This document shows, one piece after another, positions 1 to 8,117 of a DNA stretch of 11,447 nt. Each line of letters begins with the position of its first letter. The first letter of the stretch is position 1. Where the stretch lies: positions 1 through 11,447 of the forward strand of contig RFJS01000240.1 of assembly GCA_003694825.1 (NCBI GenBank). Direction: 5' to 3'. This DNA comes from Verrucomicrobiota bacterium. GTDB taxonomy: Bacteria > Verrucomicrobiota > Verrucomicrobiia > Opitutales > Opitutaceae. The notes beneath the pieces were generated by a model, which was not told the origin of the DNA, ran no database searches, and worked only from the letters and a program-made list of their open reading frames with translations. The position numbers were made by a program, and so were the translations under genes.

Positions 1-2
1 CT

Positions 3-119
3 CACTTTCCGCGCGCGCGGATCGAGCGGATCGCCGAGAGCGGGCACAACCCGCATTTCGAGACGCGGGAGGCGTTTGTGGCGGCGGTGCGTCGTTTCCT
101 TCCGGACGAGAGGCCATGA
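3..119 (+). CDS. C-terminal end of an alpha/beta-hydrolase-like protein (partial, 5' cut by window)
   Basis: The frame starting at base 3 encodes 38 residues and ends at TGA 117-119; the gene begins outside the window. The visible part contains IAESGHNPHFE followed by an amphipathic helix (REAFVAAVRRFL). This matches the usual C-terminus of alpha/beta-fold hydrolases, where the histidine in a GHxPHxE-type motif is the catalytic His of the Ser-Asp-His triad and is followed by a final helix. The stop overlaps the next gene's start in an ATGA arrangement (116-119), which supports both frames and suggests translational coupling with the glycosyltransferase. The substrate cannot be told from this piece. 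The family call rests on a short motif. Confidence 0.7.
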   Translation, partial: HFPRARIERIAESGHNPHFETREAFVAAVRRFLPDERP

Positions 120-1150
120 GGGGCAGGACGGATGGACGTCCGCTGGTGTCGGTGATCCTGCCGGTGCGGGATGCGGCGGCCACGGTGGGGCGGGCGGTGG
201 CGAGCATCCGGGCCCAGACGCTGACGGATTGGGAGCTGATCGTCGTCGACGATGGCTCGCGCGACACGACGGCGGAGGCGGTCGAGGCGGCGGCCGAAGG
301 GGATCCGCGGATACGGTTGTTGCGGCGGTCGGCGTCCGGGATCGTGGCGGCGCTCAACGCGGGGCTGGCGGCGGCGCGGGGCGTGCTGGTCGCGCGCATG
401 GATGCGGATGATTTCAGTTTGCCGGAACGGCTGGAGCGGCAGGTGGCGCTGCTCGAGGCCCGGCCGGATGTGGGCGTCGCGTCGTGCCGGGTGGCTTTCG
501 GGGGCGATATGGCCGCGGCGCGAGGTTATTTTCTGCACGTGGAGTGGCTGAACCGTCTCTGCGAACCCGACGAACTCGCGCGGGAGCGGTTCGTGGATGC
601 GCCGGTGGCGCACCCGAGCGTGATGTTTCGCCGGGAACTGGTCGATCGACTGGGTGGATACAGGGAGACGGGGTGGCCGGAGGATTATGAGCTCTGGCTG
701 CGGTGGATGGACGCGGGCGTGCGTTTTGCCAAGGTGCGCGAGGTGCTGTTGCGCTGGGAGGATTCGCCGGAACGGTTGTCGCGGACGGACCCGCGCTATG
801 GCGAGGATCGGTTTTACCGCTGCAAGTGCCACTATCTCGCGCGCTGGCTGCGGCGCGAGGTGGACGGGCGGCGCAGCGTCTTTCTCTGGGGCGCCGGACG
901 GGTGACGCGCCGGCGGTTTGCCGCGCTGGCGGAGGAAGGTGTGTGCCTGGCGGGGTATGTGGATGTGGATGCGAAGAAGATCGGCGGCCGGGCCGGAGGC
1001 GTGCCGGTGATCGGACCGGAGGCATTGCCGGGACCGGAGGCGGCGTTTGTCGTGGCCGGGGTGGGCGTGCGGGGCGCCCGGGAGCTTATACGCGCCGAGC
1101 TGACTCGGCGCGGGTATGTCGAGGGCCGGGATTTTTTTGTGGCGGCGTGA
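116..1150 (+). CDS. Family 2 glycosyltransferase with C-terminal Rossmann-like tail
   Basis: The protein has 344 residues. A GT-A fold glycosyltransferase of family GT2 occupies about residues 10-215: the nucleotide-binding start VSVILPVRD (11-19), the VVDDGS motif (43-48), the metal-binding DAD (96-98) followed by D99, and the acceptor-side PED (188-190, in WPEDYELW), where the catalytic base is expected. It should transfer a sugar from a nucleotide sugar to a cell-surface polymer or lipid acceptor. No membrane helix is evident. Residues about 253-344 form a second domain beginning FLWGAGR (256-262), a glycine-rich loop like that of a dinucleotide-binding fold, followed by VDVDAKKIGG; its role is unknown. 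The start is chosen by the ATGA overlap with the upstream hydrolase. The gene ends 14 bp before the convergent gene's stop. Donor and acceptor cannot be deduced. Confidence 0.9.
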   Translation: MRGRTDGRPLVSVILPVRDAAATVGRAVASIRAQTLTDWELIVVDDGSRDTTAEAVEAAAEGDPRIRLLRRSASGIVAALNAGLAAARGVLVARMDADDFSLPERLERQVALLEARPDVGVASCRVAFGGDMAAARGYFLHVEWLNRLCEPDELARERFVDAPVAHPSVMFRRELVDRLGGYRETGWPEDYELWLRWMDAGVRFAKVREVLLRWEDSPERLSRTDPRYGEDRFYRCKCHYLARWLRREVDGRRSVFLWGAGRVTRRRFAALAEEGVCLAGYVDVDAKKIGGRAGGVPVIGPEALPGPEAAFVVAGVGVRGARELIRAELTRRGYVEGRDFFVAA

Positions 1151-1164
1151 GCCGGGGGGCGGTG

Positions 1165-1818
1165 CTATTTGCGTTCGAGCCGGGCGAGGAAGAGACGCAG
1201 GTCGCGGTCGGCCCGGGCGAGCTCTGCCGCCGGACCGGTGAGGATGAGGAGGATGCCGCCGCCGTCGGGGCGGGCGGCGACGAGGTGGCGCTCCGCAGCG
1301 GCCGGCGCAGGCGGCGTGAAAAGGGCTTCCCGGACGGGCCAGGAGGCGAGGGCGGGCGTGCGCGCGAGGTCGGTTTCGTCGAGTGGGGGAGCCTGGAGTC
1401 CGAGGAGATCGGCCACCTGGCGCAGGTAGGCTTTCCAGGCGTCGTCGCTTCGTGCGGGAGACGGTTTGGCGAAGGCGACGAAGGTCAGGGTGACGCCGCG
1501 AAGGACGGCGTGCTTGAACAGGAGGGCGTCCGGCCGGGAGGCGTCTTTGTCGTGTCGCCAGGGTCCGAGGGCGTCCGTCTCGAACTCGAGCGGGCCGGAG
1601 CGGAATCGGGAGAGCATGAGTTCGACGCCGTCGAAGCGGGTGAAGGCGGGCGTCAGCTCGATGGGCTGGGGCGCGAGAGCGGGGAGAAGGGTCGCAGCGA
1701 CAGCCGGACCGGGCGGGAGCAGGAGCATGCCGAGTAGAGCGCCGACAGCGAGGACGGCCCGGTGAGGCCGGCGGATTTCATCCGCCGGAGAGGGAGGCGA
1801 CAAGGGCGTTGTATTCAT
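1165..1818 (-). CDS. Small exported protein of unknown function at the end of the pilin cluster
   Basis: The protein has 217 residues from ATG 1818 to TAG 1165. I do not recognise a family. The N-terminus has a 20-residue polar region rich in Pro and Ser with an RRPHR patch. A hydrophobic stretch follows (about residues 21-34), then a small-residue site (PAVAA, 38-42), consistent with a signal peptide cleaved near residue 41. The rest looks like a compact soluble domain of about 170 residues with no cysteines; I saw no catalytic motif. The start codon lies inside the upstream PilX-like gene (41-bp overlap, 1778-1818). No other ATG, GTG or TTG keeps the signal peptide. The overlap implies coupled translation and a link to the pilin cluster, for example as a periplasmic accessory factor; that is inference. 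It converges with the family 2 glycosyltransferase. Confidence 0.75.
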   Translation of the reverse strand: MNTTPLSPPSPADEIRRPHRAVLAVGALLGMLLLPPGPAVAATLLPALAPQPIELTPAFTRFDGVELMLSRFRSGPLEFETDALGPWRHDKDASRPDALLFKHAVLRGVTLTFVAFAKPSPARSDDAWKAYLRQVADLLGLQAPPLDETDLARTPALASWPVREALFTPPAPAAAERHLVAARPDGGGILLILTGPAAELARADRDLRLFLARLERK

Positions 1819-3934
1819 TCTCGTTGATATCGCGAAAGGCGATTCGGCGGTAGCTGCGGGAGACAGGGGTGCCGGGAGGAAGGATACCCTCGGCGAAGAG
1901 GGTGTGGAAGCCCCAGACGCGGTTGGGGGGGCGATAGACATTGGACATGCCCCAGGGTTCGGTCGCCCGTTCGCTCTCGAAGAGCACGACCATGCTGCCG
2001 CGGTAGCCGAACTTCACGCCGCTCCAGTTTTCGAGAAAGCGGGGCAGGTTCTCGACGCCGCCGCTGTAACGGCCGTTGTTGTTTTTGTTGGTGGGCACGA
2101 TGCCGAGCAGGAAGGCGGCGGACACTTCTGTCTGAGTCGCTTTCCGCCCGGAGAGATCGAGGGTGCTGTTGGCGTCCTGCCAGGCGTTGGAAAGGATGGT
2201 GATGGCGTCGGCGGCGAGACCGGCGGGGGGCTCGGCGGAGGAGTCGGGTTTGCGGATCTGGGACTGGTCGCCGGGGATGTTGCCGTCGGCATTAAAGTTG
2301 CCCTGGACGTAGAGGGGCGCGTTGGTGGCGAACGTCATGCCCTTAACGTAGCCGTTGGCGGAGGTCGGGCGGTTGGGGATGGCCGAGCCGTTGACGAGAC
2401 GGACGCCGCCGGAGGAGATTTTTTTGTGGTCGACGTAGACGACGCCGTTCCATTCGCGGGAGGGGTCGAACGTGGCCGATCCCCGGGTGAAGGCGGTGGC
2501 GGCACCGGGGGTTTCGATGAGTTCCTTCAGTCGGGAGACATCGATGTCGGCGGAAAAGACCCATTGGCCGCGGCGTTTGTCGTAGAATTTGTTGTCGGCG
2601 GTGCCGCCGACAATGAGCCCCGGGGGGACGGCGAGCTTTTCACGGGAGAAGCGTTCGACGCCGTTGCCGACATTGCGGACGTATTTCCCGGAGTTGTCCG
2701 GCCGGTATTTATAAATCGCCGGCGCCCCGCTTTCGCTGATTTCGATCACGAGGCAGGCTTTCGAGGCGAACTTTTGCGTTTCGATCTCGTCGCCGGGGTA
2801 GGCGGGGGAGTCGTTCTGGATGGTTGGCTCGATGAGGGCGTAGGCGGAGTTGTCGAGTTCGTTTTCGGGGGTGGAGGGATCATCCGGGACATATTCAGCC
2901 ATGCCGGGGACGTTGGCCTTGTTGATGCCGTGGTCTTTGGTGCGGACGTTGCCGGCCCAGAGGCTGGAGGCTTTCGAAGTCCAGTCTGGGTCGGCGCTGC
3001 TGAGCCAGTGTCCGCCCTGCTGGAGGCTGACGAGGTTTGTCGTGCCGGCCTTGCGGAAAGTGACGTCGCCGCGGCCGTCGACATTGCCGCCGATGCGGCC
3101 GTGGAACAGGTCTCCGGCCACCGTGACGATTTCGTGGAAATTGAGGCCGTTGCCGGACTGGATGAAAGCGTTGCTGTTGGAGTGGACCGGTCCGTAGATG
3201 TTCATGATCGGTCCGGGAGCGATTTCCAGGGCCATGTTGTAGAAGATAGCGTATCCCCACAGGGGGACGTCGCGGACCTGGAGCCGGTAGTGGCAGAAGG
3301 CGCGCACTTCGGTGCCCCGGGTTACGTCGGTGGCGCGGGCGGCGGAGACCATCTCGACCTCCCGGACGCGGATAGTCTGGCCGACGAGCGGATCGCCGTC
3401 ATAGAGCGGGTTGGCGGCGCTGACGATCACCCATCGAGCGGGGGTGAAACGGCCGATGACGAGATTTTCAGGAGTGACCTCGTAGCTGAAATGGCCCGAG
3501 GCAGCCGTGCTGGAGGAGCTCGTCGAAGCGGGCAATAGCGGCTGTCCAAGGACCGTGAATCCTTTTTTCAGTGCGTCCTCGAGTTTCATCTCCTTGATTT
3601 TTCCGTCATCCCGGAGCGCGAGGATCTTCGCGTCCTCGTCGAGGCCGGAGGCCGTCGGCGTGAGGGAGACAGGATTGCGGCCGGGAAGAAACTCGTCGTC
3701 GGGAAAGTAAACGAGACGTTCGAGGCGGGCGATGATCTGCGCTTCGCCATAGGCGCCGACGCTTTCGGCGGCGGTGCGGGCCTTGGCGAGGCCGAGGTTG
3801 CGCGAGGTGAGCCGCCGCTCGTTGTCGGCCCAGCGGAGGAGGACGGCGACGACGATGGTGATGGCGACGGCGAAGATCAGGGTGGCGCCAAGGGCGGACC
3901 CGGAGCGACGCGAACCGGTGGAAAACGGGTGCAT
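1778..3934 (-). CDS. Large PilX-like minor pilin / pseudopilin-type surface protein
   Basis: The protein has 718 residues from ATG 3934. The N-terminus has a basic leader (SRRSGS) and then a hydrophobic helix, about residues 15-33 (LGATLIFAVAITIVVAVLL), as in PilX-type pilins. There is no glutamate at +5 of the putative site after G16, as also seen in GspK- and PilX-type proteins. A long extracytoplasmic region follows, with a beta-rich segment carrying YVQGNFNADG and, near the C-terminus, NLPRFLENW and YRGSMVVLFES. From memory these recur in large PilX-like proteins of Verrucomicrobia and Planctomycetes; they are not a proven function. PilX proteins of about 170-200 residues are usual, so this one is very long. 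The start is set by the preceding PilW-like gene: its TGA ends one base before this ATG. A GTG at 3961 would only add nine residues. Confidence 0.8.
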   Translation of the reverse strand: MHPFSTGSRRSGSALGATLIFAVAITIVVAVLLRWADNERRLTSRNLGLAKARTAAESVGAYGEAQIIARLERLVYFPDDEFLPGRNPVSLTPTASGLDEDAKILALRDDGKIKEMKLEDALKKGFTVLGQPLLPASTSSSSTAASGHFSYEVTPENLVIGRFTPARWVIVSAANPLYDGDPLVGQTIRVREVEMVSAARATDVTRGTEVRAFCHYRLQVRDVPLWGYAIFYNMALEIAPGPIMNIYGPVHSNSNAFIQSGNGLNFHEIVTVAGDLFHGRIGGNVDGRGDVTFRKAGTTNLVSLQQGGHWLSSADPDWTSKASSLWAGNVRTKDHGINKANVPGMAEYVPDDPSTPENELDNSAYALIEPTIQNDSPAYPGDEIETQKFASKACLVIEISESGAPAIYKYRPDNSGKYVRNVGNGVERFSREKLAVPPGLIVGGTADNKFYDKRRGQWVFSADIDVSRLKELIETPGAATAFTRGSATFDPSREWNGVVYVDHKKISSGGVRLVNGSAIPNRPTSANGYVKGMTFATNAPLYVQGNFNADGNIPGDQSQIRKPDSSAEPPAGLAADAITILSNAWQDANSTLDLSGRKATQTEVSAAFLLGIVPTNKNNNGRYSGGVENLPRFLENWSGVKFGYRGSMVVLFESERATEPWGMSNVYRPPNRVWGFHTLFAEGILPPGTPVSRSYRRIAFRDINENEYNALVASLSGG

Positions 3935-3935
3935 G

Positions 3936-4568
3936 TCAACTGCGGGTGAGGACTGTGGCACGGATCAGATCGGCGCGCGCGGTGCCACGGACATCGGGTG
4001 AGACGAACTCGCCCTCGAGGGCGATGCCGCGATCGCGGGCACAACGAAAGAGGGTATCCGCGGTTCCAAGGCGTAGGGCGCGCTTGATCAGGCGATGGCT
4101 TCCGGCGGTGCCGGTGGCCGGGAGCGAGCCGGGAGAGAGAGAGCCGTCGGCGGAGTCGTGGCGGTAGATGCCCCAGCCGGCGGCATCCGGGAGGGGCAGG
4201 GCATAGTAACCGATGGTGCGGACGATCGTGCCGTTGCTGTCGAGGAAGTCGAGGACGAGGTAATTGCCGCGTTGTCCGTCGCGAGCCGCCTCGGAGCGGT
4301 TGGTGAAGCCGGGATAGAGCCGGGCGATCTGTGCGGAGCGGACATCCCGCGAGACCGTGTCGATAAGCTCGCGGGCATTGCGGCCGTGTTCGAGCGAGGC
4401 GGTGATGCGGTGGTTGAGCCGGGCGGCTTCGATCATCTGGGCGGCGAGCCCGGCGAGCACGAGAGTGGCGACCGTGAGGGCGATCGTCACTTCGGCGAGG
4501 GTGAAGCCTGCCGGGCGGCGGGACAGCCGGCGGGCGGGAGGCGCGAGCGGTGTGGCGTGGGCGGTCAT
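3936..4568 (-). CDS. PilW-like prepilin-type N-terminal cleavage protein
   Basis: The protein has 210 residues from ATG 4568; a GTG directly in front (4571) is an alternative. The leader is 21 residues and ends RRLSRRPAG. The class III prepilin site is G21|F22 in GFTLAEVTIAL, with E26 at +5, followed by a hydrophobic helix to about residue 42. A prepilin peptidase should cut after G21 and methylate F22. The C-terminal part is a globular domain of minor pilin size, containing VSRDVRSAQIARL just after the helix, a common feature of PilW/GspJ-like proteins. It starts 18 bp after the stop of the fused kinase/PilV-like frame and ends one base before the PilX-like gene. The order V-W-X on one strand matches minor pilin operons of type IV pili. 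Whether it serves a pilus or a type II secretion pseudopilus cannot be decided here. Confidence 0.88.
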   Translation of the reverse strand: MTAHATPLAPPARRLSRRPAGFTLAEVTIALTVATLVLAGLAAQMIEAARLNHRITASLEHGRNARELIDTVSRDVRSAQIARLYPGFTNRSEAARDGQRGNYLVLDFLDSNGTIVRTIGYYALPLPDAAGWGIYRHDSADGSLSPGSLPATGTAGSHRLIKRALRLGTADTLFRCARDRGIALEGEFVSPDVRGTARADLIRATVLTRS

Positions 4569-4586
4569 CACGGGGCGGATGGGACG

Positions 4587-5048
4587 TCAGTAGATGGACA
4601 TCCTCGAGAGGATGAAGGCGAAGCTACCGGCGCGGGTGCGCGTGGCGAAGAAGAGATGGTCCTTCCATTGGTAGTCCAGAACCACGAGAGCGTAGTCGAC
4701 GCCGTTGGCGTCGGTGATACGGGTGACAGTCGGGCGGATGCTCAGTTGCAGGTCGTCGCGGGGATTCGCCGGGGTGTTGTGCACGTCGTCCACGCGGTCG
4801 TTCCAGGCTTCGACGGTGAGGGAACCGGTCGGGCTGTTGGGAATATCGACAGGGAGACTCCTGGAAAAAAGGCTGGCATAGTCGACGGACTGGAGCTGTT
4901 CGGCGACGGCGCGCACCTGGTTGGCGGCGGTGAGGGCGAGGAGGTTGGATTCGGCGACGCGGAGGGAGAAAAGCATGCCGGCGAGCGCGGCGAGGCAGGT
5001 CATGCCGAGCACAGCCATGGCAAACATGACTTCGACGAGGGTCATGCC
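4587..5048 (-). CDS. PilV-like prepilin domain, in frame with the upstream hybrid kinase
   Basis: This is the C-terminal 152-residue part of the frame that also encodes the kinase, plus the processing-site Gly. The site is clear: [19 protein letters not shown], with Gly at -1, Met at +1 (ATG 5045) and Glu at +5. A hydrophobic helix of about 22 residues and then a PilV/GspI-like helix and globular region follow ([15 protein letters not shown]). It ends at TGA 4587, 18 bp before the PilW-like gene. The oddity is the missing start. The RRG leader is encoded, but no ATG, GTG or TTG lies upstream in this frame before TTG 5189, which is inside the second receiver domain. So it is either made as the C-terminus of the kinase, started from a codon within the kinase gene, or affected by a sequence defect. 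The pilin identity is secure; the gene boundaries are not. Confidence 0.8.
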   Translation of the reverse strand, partial: GMTLVEVMFAMAVLGMTCLAALAGMLFSLRVAESNLLALTAANQVRAVAEQLQSVDYASLFSRSLPVDIPNSPTGSLTVEAWNDRVDDVHNTPANPRDDLQLSIRPTVTRITDANGVDYALVVLDYQWKDHLFFATRTRAGSFAFILSRMSIY

Positions 5049-8000
5049 GCGACGCTCGTCGGGGAGACGGGTGGGCGGTGGCGCGGCGAGGGGACGGGGA
5101 AAGGCGGCGTAGTGGTCTGCCGGCCGGGGGGACGGCGTGAGCGGGGCGGTTCCGGCCGGCCGGGTCCAATGTTCGATGGCGCGTTTCAACGCGGAGGGAT
5201 TGATGGGTTTGCCGATGAGGGCGTCCATCCCAGCCTCGGCGTAGCGGGCGGCGTCGGTGTCGTCGGTATTGGCCGTGACTGCAATGATGGGCAGGCGACG
5301 TTCGGCTCCGGTCTCGGATTCGCGGCGTCGGATCTCGACGGTGGCGGTGGGGCCGTCCATTTCGGGCATCTGGCAGTCCATGAGGACGAGATCGTAATGG
5401 CGGCGGGAAACGGCGGCGACCGCTTCGGCGCCGTTGGCGACAACATCACAGCTAAAACCGCACTTTTCGACGATTCTGCGGGTGAGGCGCTGGTTCACGG
5501 GATGATCTTCGGCAATGAGGATGTGGGGCGGAGTCGGTGTGATGGGGGCGCGGGGCGCCGGGGTTTCGTCTGTGCGGGAAGGGGCAGAGTGGGGCGAAGC
5601 GGATGGCACCGGAGAGGATGGACCGAGCCACTTTTCGAGGGTCTTCCGGAGCTGTTCAGGCAGGACCGGTTTGCCGAGGAAGCCGTCCATGCCGGATTCG
5701 AGACAGCGCATGCGGTCGGGAGCCTGGACGTTGGCGGTGAGTGCGATGATGGGCAGGCGGGCAGCGCCAGCGGCCTGCTCGCGGCGGCGGATCTCGAGGG
5801 TGGCGGCGAAGCCATCCATCTCGGGCATCTGACAGTCCATCAACACGAGTTTATAGTCGTTGCGAAAGACGGCCTCGACGGCTTCGCGGCCATTTTCAAC
5901 TACATCGACAGCAAAGCCGAGGCGCTGGAGCATGCGCGCGACGAGCTTCTGGTTCACGGGATGATCCTCGGCGACGAGAATGCGGGAAGGAGGGGAGGAC
6001 GATGGAGGCGCGGGTGCTTCTTCCGGGGCTGGAGCGCGCGGCGGGGACGCGGGGGCCGGCGGGGGCAAAGCGGAGGGCGCTGGTCGGGCCGGAGCGGGCG
6101 CGGCGCGGCCGTGACGGGCGACGGCGGGAAGGTCTTGCAACGCGCGCAGCAGCGCGGCGAGACGGACGGGTTTGGGGATGACCGTCACCGTCGGCGGCAG
6201 TTTGCGACGGGGCGAACCGGGCTGCAGGCGGGTGAGCAGGGCGATGGGGCTGTCAGTCAGGCGGGGAATTGCCCGGAGCTGGGCGACGACATCGGCTCCG
6301 TCGCCGCCGAGCAGATGCGCATCGGCAACAACACAGGGCGGAGCCGATTCCGCCGGGAACCGGGCGACGAGGCCGGCGATGCGTTGCGGGTCGGACTCGG
6401 GATGGACGCGAGCGCCGCGGCGTTTGAGGAGCCGGGCGAGGGCATCGCGCTCGGTGGGATTGCGCAGGGCGAGGATGACAGGCTTGCCCTGACACGCCGG
6501 ACAAGGTGCGGGAGGCGGCGCCGGTCGAGTGTCGGGAGCAAGGCGTATGGAAAACCAGAACGTGGAGCCCCGGCCGGGGAGACTCTCGACGCCGATGCGG
6601 CCGCCCATCAGGTGGACCAGTTCGCGGGCGATGGCGAGGCCGAGGCCGGTGCCCCCGTATTTGCGCGCGGTGGAACCGTCCACCTGGCTGAACGACCGGA
6701 AGAGGCGGTCGCGGGCTTCTTCCGGGATGCCGATTCCGGTGTCGCGCACCTCGACACGGAGGAAGGGCGCGGCCCCGGATGCGGGCTGGAACCGCATCGT
6801 GACGGCGACTTCACCGCTTTCGGTGAACTTGATGGCATTGCCGACGAGGTTGCTGATGACCTGACGGAGGCGGAAGGGGTCGCCGCGGATCTCGTCCGGG
6901 ACGTCGTCGTCGCAGAGGAAAAAGAGGTCGAGGCCTTTGGCGTGGGCGGTGACGCCGAAGAGCTCGATAACCTCTTCGGCGAGGGTGCGAGGGCTGAAGG
7001 GGATGTGCTCGAGTTCGAGCTTGCCGGATTCGGCGGAGGAGAAGTCGAGGATGTCGTTGACGATGCGCAGAAGGCTGCGGCTGGATTCTCGGATGGTTTC
7101 GCCCATGTCGCGCTGCTCGGGGGTCAGGGGGGTCTCGAGGAGCAGTTCCGTCATGCCGATGACGCCGTTCATGGGCGTCCGGATCTCGTGGCTCATGTTG
7201 GAAAGGAAAGTGCTTTTGAGGCGGGCGGCCTCTTCGGCGGCTTCTTTGGCGCGACGGAGTTCTTCCGTTTGTTCGGCAACGTGGCGGGCGAGGCGTTCCT
7301 TTTCCTGGCGCAGACGAGCGGTGTGCCAGAGGTGAAGGAGGCGTCCCGACAGGGCCACGACGCCAGCGACAAGCGCATAGAACCACCAGGTCTGGAAGAC
7401 GGTCGGTTCTTTGTGGAGCGCAAGAGGCGCGAGCGGTTCGCTCCGACGTCCCCGCGCATCGGCGGCCTGGAGTTCGAAGTGGTAATCTCCGGGCGGCAGA
7501 TTGGTGTAGTAGGCGATGCGCCGGGGCCCGGCGTCGATCCACGTCTCGTCGAATCCGGCGAGGCGGTAGCGGAAGGCGACGGAGTCGGGATCGGAAAAGG
7601 CGATCGCGGTGTAGTGGATGGCGATGGCGCGGGTGCCGGCAGGTATCGCGTGCCAGCTGTTTGCCGGAACGCGGCGTCCGTCGATCTCGATCGCCTCAAC
7701 AGCGACGCGAGGGGGAGGGGGTGTGGCGGTTGCGGCCTTCGGGGGAACGACGACGAGGCCGTTGTGGGTGGCGAACCAGAGATCGCCGCCCGGAAGGCGC
7801 GTGGCCATGGGAGAGCCCGCGGTGCGCACGATGGTTTCGGTGCCGAGTTCCCGGGTGCCGATGAGCCGGAACGTGCCCGGTCGCGGCGACTGTCGGCCGG
7901 CGGCAATCTCGATCAATTCGGACCGGTCGGCGTGGATGAGGCCGCGCGGCGTCGTGATCCAGACTCGGCCGATACCGTCGGTGGTGATCGAAAGGATCGT

Positions 8001-8117
8001 CTGGGGGAAGGCCCCGGCGAGGGCGTCGGGGTTGAGCCAGCGGTCATCGGCGATGAGGCCGAGGCCGCGGTTTTCGGTGCCGACCCAGATGAGTCCCTGG
8101 CATCGACATGGAGGCAT
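4587..8117 (-). CDS. C-terminal piece of the sensor kinase (last propeller repeats to receivers) plus PilV-like domain
   Basis: As the sequence stands, this 1176-residue frame opens at ATG 8117 and is the largest intact part. It begins with three propeller repeats ([30 protein letters not shown]). The Y_Y_Y domain follows ([12 protein letters not shown] to about residue 240), then a membrane helix 243-264, a short coiled coil ([20 protein letters not shown]), HisKA H310, the HATPase to about 525, a degenerate receiver 546-668, two good receivers (D761 and D914), and the pilin from 1025. Its first six residues are out of frame. Translated alone it would lack a signal peptide, leaving the sensor part in the cytoplasm, so a functional kinase needs the upstream segments. 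The receiver-bearing half looks under normal constraint: all phosphotransfer and ATP-binding residues are kept. Confidence 0.8.
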   Translation of the reverse strand: MPPCRCQGLIWVGTENRGLGLIADDRWLNPDALAGAFPQTILSITTDGIGRVWITTPRGLIHADRSELIEIAAGRQSPRPGTFRLIGTRELGTETIVRTAGSPMATRLPGGDLWFATHNGLVVVPPKAATATPPPPRVAVEAIEIDGRRVPANSWHAIPAGTRAIAIHYTAIAFSDPDSVAFRYRLAGFDETWIDAGPRRIAYYTNLPPGDYHFELQAADARGRRSEPLAPLALHKEPTVFQTWWFYALVAGVVALSGRLLHLWHTARLRQEKERLARHVAEQTEELRRAKEAAEEAARLKSTFLSNMSHEIRTPMNGVIGMTELLLETPLTPEQRDMGETIRESSRSLLRIVNDILDFSSAESGKLELEHIPFSPRTLAEEVIELFGVTAHAKGLDLFFLCDDDVPDEIRGDPFRLRQVISNLVGNAIKFTESGEVAVTMRFQPASGAAPFLRVEVRDTGIGIPEEARDRLFRSFSQVDGSTARKYGGTGLGLAIARELVHLMGGRIGVESLPGRGSTFWFSIRLAPDTRPAPPPAPCPACQGKPVILALRNPTERDALARLLKRRGARVHPESDPQRIAGLVARFPAESAPPCVVADAHLLGGDGADVVAQLRAIPRLTDSPIALLTRLQPGSPRRKLPPTVTVIPKPVRLAALLRALQDLPAVARHGRAAPAPARPAPSALPPPAPASPPRAPAPEEAPAPPSSSPPSRILVAEDHPVNQKLVARMLQRLGFAVDVVENGREAVEAVFRNDYKLVLMDCQMPEMDGFAATLEIRRREQAAGAARLPIIALTANVQAPDRMRCLESGMDGFLGKPVLPEQLRKTLEKWLGPSSPVPSASPHSAPSRTDETPAPRAPITPTPPHILIAEDHPVNQRLTRRIVEKCGFSCDVVANGAEAVAAVSRRHYDLVLMDCQMPEMDGPTATVEIRRRESETGAERRLPIIAVTANTDDTDAARYAEAGMDALIGKPINPSALKRAIEHWTRPAGTAPLTPSPRPADHYAAFPRPLAAPPPTRLPDERRGMTLVEVMFAMAVLGMTCLAALAGMLFSLRVAESNLLALTAANQVRAVAEQLQSVDYASLFSRSLPVDIPNSPTGSLTVEAWNDRVDDVHNTPANPRDDLQLSIRPTVTRITDANGVDYALVVLDYQWKDHLFFATRTRAGSFAFILSRMSIY
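5490..5966 (-). repeat. Duplicated receiver-domain segments, 459 bp apart
   Basis: The two intact receivers are related at the DNA level. An identical 18-base stretch encoding the DHPVNQ region occurs at 5490-5507 and 5949-5966, exactly 153 codons apart. The phosphoacceptor region ([13 protein letters not shown]) is also nearly identical in both. This points to an internal duplication of a receiver unit, since diverged in the helical surfaces. Confidence 0.6.

Noticed and set aside
703..1737. A 344-codon plus-strand frame across the GT2 end and the exported protein
   Set aside because: It overlaps two well-supported genes in other frames and shows only Gly/Arg/Glu-rich low complexity.
1904..3538. 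A 544-codon open frame on the plus strand opposite the PilX-like gene
   Set aside because: Low-complexity Gly/Val/Asp/Ala composition and no motif; a mirror of the minus-strand coding sequence, which has a coherent signal helix and conserved motifs.
5042..5045. An ATGA overlap (kinase stop, pilin start) at 5045-5042 as a normal gene junction
   Set aside because: The TGA is not in the kinase frame, and starting the pilin at this ATG would remove the RRG leader needed for prepilin processing.
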